From Thermomicrobiales bacterium (GTDB taxonomy: Bacteria > Chloroflexota > Chloroflexia > Thermomicrobiales > UBA6265), in assembly GCA_025928535.1 (NCBI GenBank), contig JAICJJ010000037.1, forward strand, positions 1 to 11,301: DNA of 11,301 nt, in the 5' to 3' direction. Below are positions 8,302-11,301 of this stretch, in pieces. The notes under the pieces were generated by a model, which worked only from the letters and a program-made list of their open reading frames with translations, searched no databases and was not told the DNA's origin. The position numbers were made by a program, and so were the translations under genes. Position 1 is the first letter of the stretch. Every line of letters starts with the position of its first letter.

Positions 8302-8501
8302 GCCCGGCGCTAAAGACGCCGGGCTACCGCCGATAACCCGGCTGAAGCCGGCTTGATGATTTGGTTCGGGACATATTCAAGAGCCGCGATTTATTGATGT
8401 GCGTTTCGCGGAATGATTTCGGAAGAACTCGCGATTCAGACGGTAATAATAGCCGGCTTTAGCCGGGTTATTGGCTGAGCCCGGCGTCTTTAGCGCCGGA
8501 C
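8302..8501. repeat. REP/REPIN-like inverted repeat pair, two hairpins per arm
   Basis: Two arms of about 50 bp (8304-8353 and 8499-8451) are inverted copies: outside a 6-7 nt spacer, 42 of 43 aligned positions agree. Each arm holds two hairpins. The larger is CCGGCG-loop-CGCCGG with a 7-nt loop (8302-8309/8317-8324, 8 bp; and 8481-8486/8494-8499, 6 bp). The smaller is CCGGC-loop-GCCGG (8338-8342/8347-8351; 8453-8457/8462-8466). The roughly 96-bp middle is about 44% GC by hand count, well below its surroundings, and has a further CCGCGA/TCGCGG pair (8384-8389/8406-8411). The layout resembles REP doublets and REPINs spread by RAYT-type Y1 transposases; that origin is inferred, as no transposase is in the window. 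Confidence 0.75.
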
Positions 8502-8558
8502 GGGAAAGGCGCAATATCCGAGATCCTCCAATGATTTTGCGCCGCCTCCATTCTCGTC

Positions 8559-8599
8559 GTCATTGGGCGGACCCGGTCTTCGCGCGTCCGCCCAATGAC
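8559..8599 (-). terminator. 14-bp perfect hairpin just after sigA
   Basis: Arms 8559-8572 and 8586-8599 are perfectly complementary (core CATTGGGCGGAC) around a 13-nt loop. The structure starts 14 nt after the sigA stop. There is no U-run on either side, so it is either a terminator without a tail or a 3'-end stabilising hairpin for convergent transcripts. Confidence 0.55.
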
Positions 8600-8613
8600 C
8601 AAACGCACTCCGC

Positions 8614-9783
8614 CTATTCGAGATACCCCCGAAGATTTCGGCTGTAACTTGGATGGCGCAACTTGCGGAGCGCTTTCGCCTCGATCTGGCGGATGCGCTC
8701 GCGGGTGATGCCGAACTCGCGGCCGACTTCTTCGAGGGTGCGGAAGCGGCCGTCTTCGAGCCCGAACCGCAAGACGATGATCTTGCGCTCCCGCTCGGTC
8801 AATTTGCTCAAGGCGTCGGAAATTTGCGACTTGAGGAGTTCCTGCGACGCCAGTTCGATCGGCTGCGGCATCGTCTCGTCTTCGATGAAGTCGCCGAGGA
8901 AGGCGTCGCCATCTTGCCCGACCGGCGCTTCGAGCGAAATCGGATGGCGCGAGACGTCGAGCACCTGCCGCACCTTGTCGTCCGGCACGTCCATCGCCCG
9001 CGCGATTTCTTCCTGCGTCGGCTCGCGTTCGAGAATCTGCTGGAGGCGGTGGCCGGTCTTTTTCACCCGATTGATCGTTTCGCCGACGTGGACCGGCAGA
9101 CGAATCGTCCGGCTTTGATCCGAGATCGCGCGGGTGATCGCTTGCCGGATCCACCAGGTGGCGTAGGTGCTGAATTTGAACCCACGGGTGTAGTCGAACT
9201 TGTCGGTCGCCTTCATCAAGCCGATGTTTCCTTCCTGAATCAGATCGAGGAAGGAAAGCCCGCGGCCGACATACTTTTTGGCGACGGATACGACCAGCCG
9301 CAAGTTGGCCTGAATCAGATGGGCGCGGGCGGCTTCGCCGTCGAGGCGGTCCGCTTCGTAGGTGACGCGCATTTCGGCCGCCAGCCCAATTTCGACGAGG
9401 TGGGCTTCGGCGAGCTTTCCGCGCTCCATCCGCTTCGCCAGCCAGACCTCTTCCGCCATCGTCAGCAGGTCGGTCTCGCCGATCTCCTGCAAATAGAGAC
9501 GGACCGAATCGCCGACGCCGGAGGAGAGGTCTTCGGCCGCGATCTGGCGCTCCAGCCCGCGTTCCACCGGAGGGTGATCGACGCGATGCTCGCGCACGGG
9601 CTCGTCGATCGGGGGCGGCGCGGCCGGAGCCTGCTCGAGCACCTCGATGCCTTCGGCGACCAGCGACGAATAGAACTCGTCGAGGCGATCGACCTGCTCT
9701 TCGATGTTGGGAAACGCCGCGATGATGTCGTCGGCGAGGATATACCCCTGGTCCTTGCCTCGGGAGATCAGGCTCGTAACCAT
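8614..9783 (-). CDS. sigA: Primary RNA polymerase sigma factor (RpoD/SigA)
   Basis: The product has 389 residues, a group 1 sigma70 of the short gram-positive type without the large non-conserved insert. Domains in order are: region 1.1-like (residues 4-50, [20 protein letters not shown]...GIEVLE); a Pro-rich linker; region 1.2 (92-118, [11 protein letters not shown]); region 2 (155-232) with [33 protein letters not shown] and the -10 recognition segment [17 protein letters not shown]; region 3 (233-310); and region 4 (325-380) with the -35 helix-turn-helix [31 protein letters not shown]. Region 1.1 and the completeness of all regions argue for the essential housekeeping sigma rather than a group 2 paralogue. 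The ATG has AAGGTGG about 11 nt upstream. The leader carries a terminator-like structure at 9858-9888. It is divergent from yebC and ends at a strong hairpin. Confidence 0.95.
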   Translation of the reverse strand: MVTSLISRGKDQGYILADDIIAAFPNIEEQVDRLDEFYSSLVAEGIEVLEQAPAAPPPIDEPVREHRVDHPPVERGLERQIAAEDLSSGVGDSVRLYLQEIGETDLLTMAEEVWLAKRMERGKLAEAHLVEIGLAAEMRVTYEADRLDGEAARAHLIQANLRLVVSVAKKYVGRGLSFLDLIQEGNIGLMKATDKFDYTRGFKFSTYATWWIRQAITRAISDQSRTIRLPVHVGETINRVKKTGHRLQQILEREPTQEEIARAMDVPDDKVRQVLDVSRHPISLEAPVGQDGDAFLGDFIEDETMPQPIELASQELLKSQISDALSKLTERERKIIVLRFGLEDGRFRTLEEVGREFGITRERIRQIEAKALRKLRHPSYSRNLRGYLE

Positions 9784-9857
9784 GGACCGCTACACCACCT
9801 TCACGCGAGAGCGCAGCCGTGGGCTTCGACGTGGGAGGGAGTCGGGTTGCGCGACGA

Positions 9858-9888
9858 CAAACAAAAACCCGCCGCGGCGCGCGGTGGG
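9858..9888 (-). terminator. Intrinsic terminator in the sigA leader (candidate attenuator)
   Basis: On the minus strand a 9-bp GC-rich stem (9888-9880 with 9876-9868; CCCACCGCG / CGCGGCGGG, one pair a wobble) closes a 3-nt loop and is followed at once by TTTTTGTTTG (9867-9858). This is the standard intrinsic terminator layout, and the U-run exists only on this strand. It lies 75 nt upstream of the sigA ATG in the direction of sigA transcription, so it either attenuates sigA or blocks read-through from further upstream. Confidence 0.65.
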
Positions 9889-10050
9889 ATGGCTTTACAC
9901 GAGTAGAATGTGCGGTGGATACCGACCAGTGCGGGCTGGCATAACCCTGCGGGGCCTCTCTCGTTGAACCGTCTCGCGGCACGGGATTGAAGCTGACACG
10001 AGTCTAGACGAGGTTTGCCCATATTTCAAGGGGGTGCAATCGAGCCTTGA

Positions 10051-10059
10051 TGCTATACT
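10051..10059 (+). promoter_or_regulatory. yebC-ruvC promoter, extended -10 TGCTATACT
   Basis: TGnTATACT matches the extended -10 consensus with one mismatch in the hexamer. No clear -35 is present at 17 bp, which extended -10 promoters tolerate. The start would be near 10066, giving a leader of about 75 nt. Confidence 0.5.
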
Positions 10060-10140
10060 CGCGGCCGAATTGAAGTAAAGGATTGCTCGGTTCGGCGGGC
10101 GACGCCCCCGGACGGACCGCCAGGGTAAGCGGAGTCAGCG

Positions 10141-10884
10141 ATGTCCGGACATTCCAAATGGTCGACGATCAAGCGGCAAAAGGGAGCGGCTGACGCCAAG
10201 CGCGGCCAGTTGTTCACCAAGATCGCGCGCGAAATCGCGGTCGCGGCGCGGGCGGGCTTGCCCGACCCGGACGCCAACACGCGGCTGCGGCTGGCGGTCG
10301 AACGCGCGCGCGCGGCAAACATGCCGAAAGACAATATCGAGCGAGCGATCGCCAAGGCGGCCGGCACCGGCGCCGGCGACAACTATGACGAGGTCTACTA
10401 CGAAGGCTACGGGCCGGGCGGCGCGGCGTTGATGATTCATGCGATGACCGACAATCGCAACCGCACCGTCAGCGAAGTGCGCGCCGTGCTGACGCGCAGC
10501 GGCGGAACGCTCGGTGAAAATGGCAGCGTCGGCTGGATGTTCGATCACGTCGGACAACTCGGCCTGGAAGCGGCTGACGCGGATCCGGACGAAATCGCGC
10601 TGGTCGCGATCGACGCGGGCGCGGCCGATGTCACGATCGACGATCGCTACGTGACCGTCTACACGGCGACGGAAGACCTCCACAAGGTGCAGGAATCGCT
10701 GGCGGCGGCGGGCTACGCGGCCGACGAAGCGCAGTTGGCGATGCGGCCGAAAACGGTGCTCGAGCCGGAGGCGGATATCGCGGTGAAGGTGGTTCGGCTC
10801 GTCGAAAAACTCGAAGATCTCGACGACGTGCAGGAAGTCTTCACCAACGTCGATATCTCGGACGAGGTGCTGGCGCAGGTCTAG
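10141..10884 (+). CDS. yebC: YebC/PmpR family protein (TACO1 type)
   Basis: The product has 247 residues, normal for the family. Signatures are the N-terminal MSGHSKWSTIKRQKGAADAKRGQLFTKIAREI (1-32), NMPKDNIERAI (60-70), YYEGYGPGGAALMI (86-99), DNRNRTVSEVRAVLTRSGG (104-122) and GSVGWMFDHVG (128-138). YebC proteins were first described as transcription regulators (PmpR, and control of ruvC or quorum-sensing genes). They are now also linked, like mitochondrial TACO1, to relief of ribosome stalling at proline-rich stretches. Which role applies cannot be read from sequence. The ATG has GGAG (10131-10134) 6 nt upstream. ruvC follows after 18 bp, the widespread yebC-ruvC order, so the two are likely co-transcribed from the extended -10 promoter at 10051. 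Confidence 0.95.
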   Translation: MSGHSKWSTIKRQKGAADAKRGQLFTKIAREIAVAARAGLPDPDANTRLRLAVERARAANMPKDNIERAIAKAAGTGAGDNYDEVYYEGYGPGGAALMIHAMTDNRNRTVSEVRAVLTRSGGTLGENGSVGWMFDHVGQLGLEAADADPDEIALVAIDAGAADVTIDDRYVTVYTATEDLHKVQESLAAAGYAADEAQLAMRPKTVLEPEADIAVKVVRLVEKLEDLDDVQEVFTNVDISDEVLAQV

Positions 10885-10902
10885 CCGGATCGGCGGTTCG
10901 GC

Positions 10903-11301
10903 ATGATCACCCTCGGCGTCGATCCGGGAACGGCGCGGCTTGGCTTCGGCATCGTCCGCGCCGGCGAGCCGCCGATGGCGCTTGAATTCGGCGTCATCGA
11001 AACGCCGGCCGGCGCGCCGATGCCCGATCGGTTGAGCGCCCTCTACGATGGGTTGATCGCCGTCATCGCCGAGCACGCGCCGACGGTGCTGGCGGTCGAG
11101 CAACTCTTTTTCGCCCGCAACGTGACGAATGCGATGACGGTCGGGCAGGCGCGGGGCGTCGTCTTGCTGGCGGCCGCGCGCTCAGGTCTGCCGGTAGCCG
11201 AATACACGCCGGCCGAGGTGAAGCAGGCGGTCGTCGGCTACGGCAAGGCGGACAAGGGGCAGATGCAGGAAATGGTGCGCCTCATCCTCGGGCTCGACCG
11301 G
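10903..11301 (+). CDS. ruvC: Holliday junction resolvase RuvC (partial, 3' end outside window)
   Basis: Translation from the ATG at 10903 gives 133 residues open to the window edge, of about 160-180 expected. RuvC resolves Holliday junctions with RuvAB as a dimeric RNase H-fold endonuclease. The first catalytic Asp is Asp7 in [14 protein letters not shown], and the second acidic residue is Glu66 in [44 protein letters not shown] (101-122) is the DNA-binding/basic segment. The last two catalytic Asp residues (DAADALA-type motif) would lie beyond the edge and cannot be checked. It is 18 bp downstream of yebC; ruvA and ruvB probably follow. Confidence 0.95.
   Translation, partial: MITLGVDPGTARLGFGIVRAGEPPMALEFGVIETPAGAPMPDRLSALYDGLIAVIAEHAPTVLAVEQLFFARNVTNAMTVGQARGVVLLAAARSGLPVAEYTPAEVKQAVVGYGKADKGQMQEMVRLILGLDR

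Larger units (their letters stand above)
8226..8613. other. Convergent intergenic region fabF / sigA
   Basis: The 388 bp carry no gene. They contain the inverted repeat element (8302-8501) and the sigA-proximal hairpin (8559-8599). No canonical fabF terminator precedes the repeat; the first repeat hairpin (8302-8324) may serve as one. Confidence 0.7.
9784..10140. other. Divergent intergenic region sigA / yebC
   Basis: The 357 bp include the sigA leader with the terminator-like element (9858-9888), an 8-bp palindrome GTCTAGAC (10002-10009) and the yebC promoter and leader. No sigA promoter with both boxes was found; a weak TCTACT hexamer lies just upstream of the terminator on the minus strand. 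The yebC leader has a GGCGG/CCGCC stem (10094-10098/10117-10121) 20 nt before the ATG. Confidence 0.5.

Noticed and set aside
9912..9927. T-box-like motif (GGTGGATACCG) on the plus strand upstream of yebC
   Set aside because: It has an extra base relative to the T-box antiterminator consensus, no plausible specifier stem was seen, and the downstream gene is not an amino-acid or tRNA-charging gene.
9963..9993. CRISPR-repeat-like sequence ending in GGGATTGAAGC, with an internal short dyad
   Set aside because: There is only one copy, no second repeat at spacer distance and no cas gene in the window.

Overview
The window is GC-rich and gene-dense, and it carries mostly housekeeping genes from a bacterial chromosome. 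I infer Chloroflexota, probably Thermomicrobia-like. The hints are the base composition, the style of the housekeeping proteins, and a short Tat-exported Cys-rich protein with the N-terminal layout (FDxFVxxLA..ASRRxxxRLL) that I associate with that group. No rRNA or other marker settles the taxonomy.

Layout. On the minus strand (4921 down to 1) lie a small secreted protein with two knottin-like cysteine modules, then murJ (lipid II flippase), lepA (elongation factor 4) and the start of a MazG/YabN-type gene cut by the window edge. On the plus strand is rpsT (ribosomal protein S20, TTG start), which converges with holA (DNA polymerase III delta) on the minus strand. Just upstream of holA, on the same strand, is a strongly folded segment (about 6850 to 6685) that I read as a 6S RNA gene (ssrS) with its own promoter. 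Next is fabF (plus). It is followed by a 200-bp REP/REPIN-like inverted repeat and then sigA (minus), which has a downstream hairpin and an intrinsic-terminator-like structure in its leader. Divergent from sigA is yebC, followed 18 bp later by ruvC, which is cut at the right edge.

How the parts relate. murJ, lepA and the mazG-like gene look like one transcription unit with tight spacing at lepA/mazG. yebC-ruvC is the common pairing that leads into ruvAB. The primary sigma factor and 6S RNA, the regulator of sigma70-type holoenzyme, lie within about 3 kb of each other with only fabF between.

I found no defence system, prophage, CRISPR array, tRNA or transposase gene. The least expected items are the 6S RNA candidate, the tandem knottin-like secreted protein, the sigA leader terminator and the REPIN-like repeat. 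Folds and alignments were done by hand.
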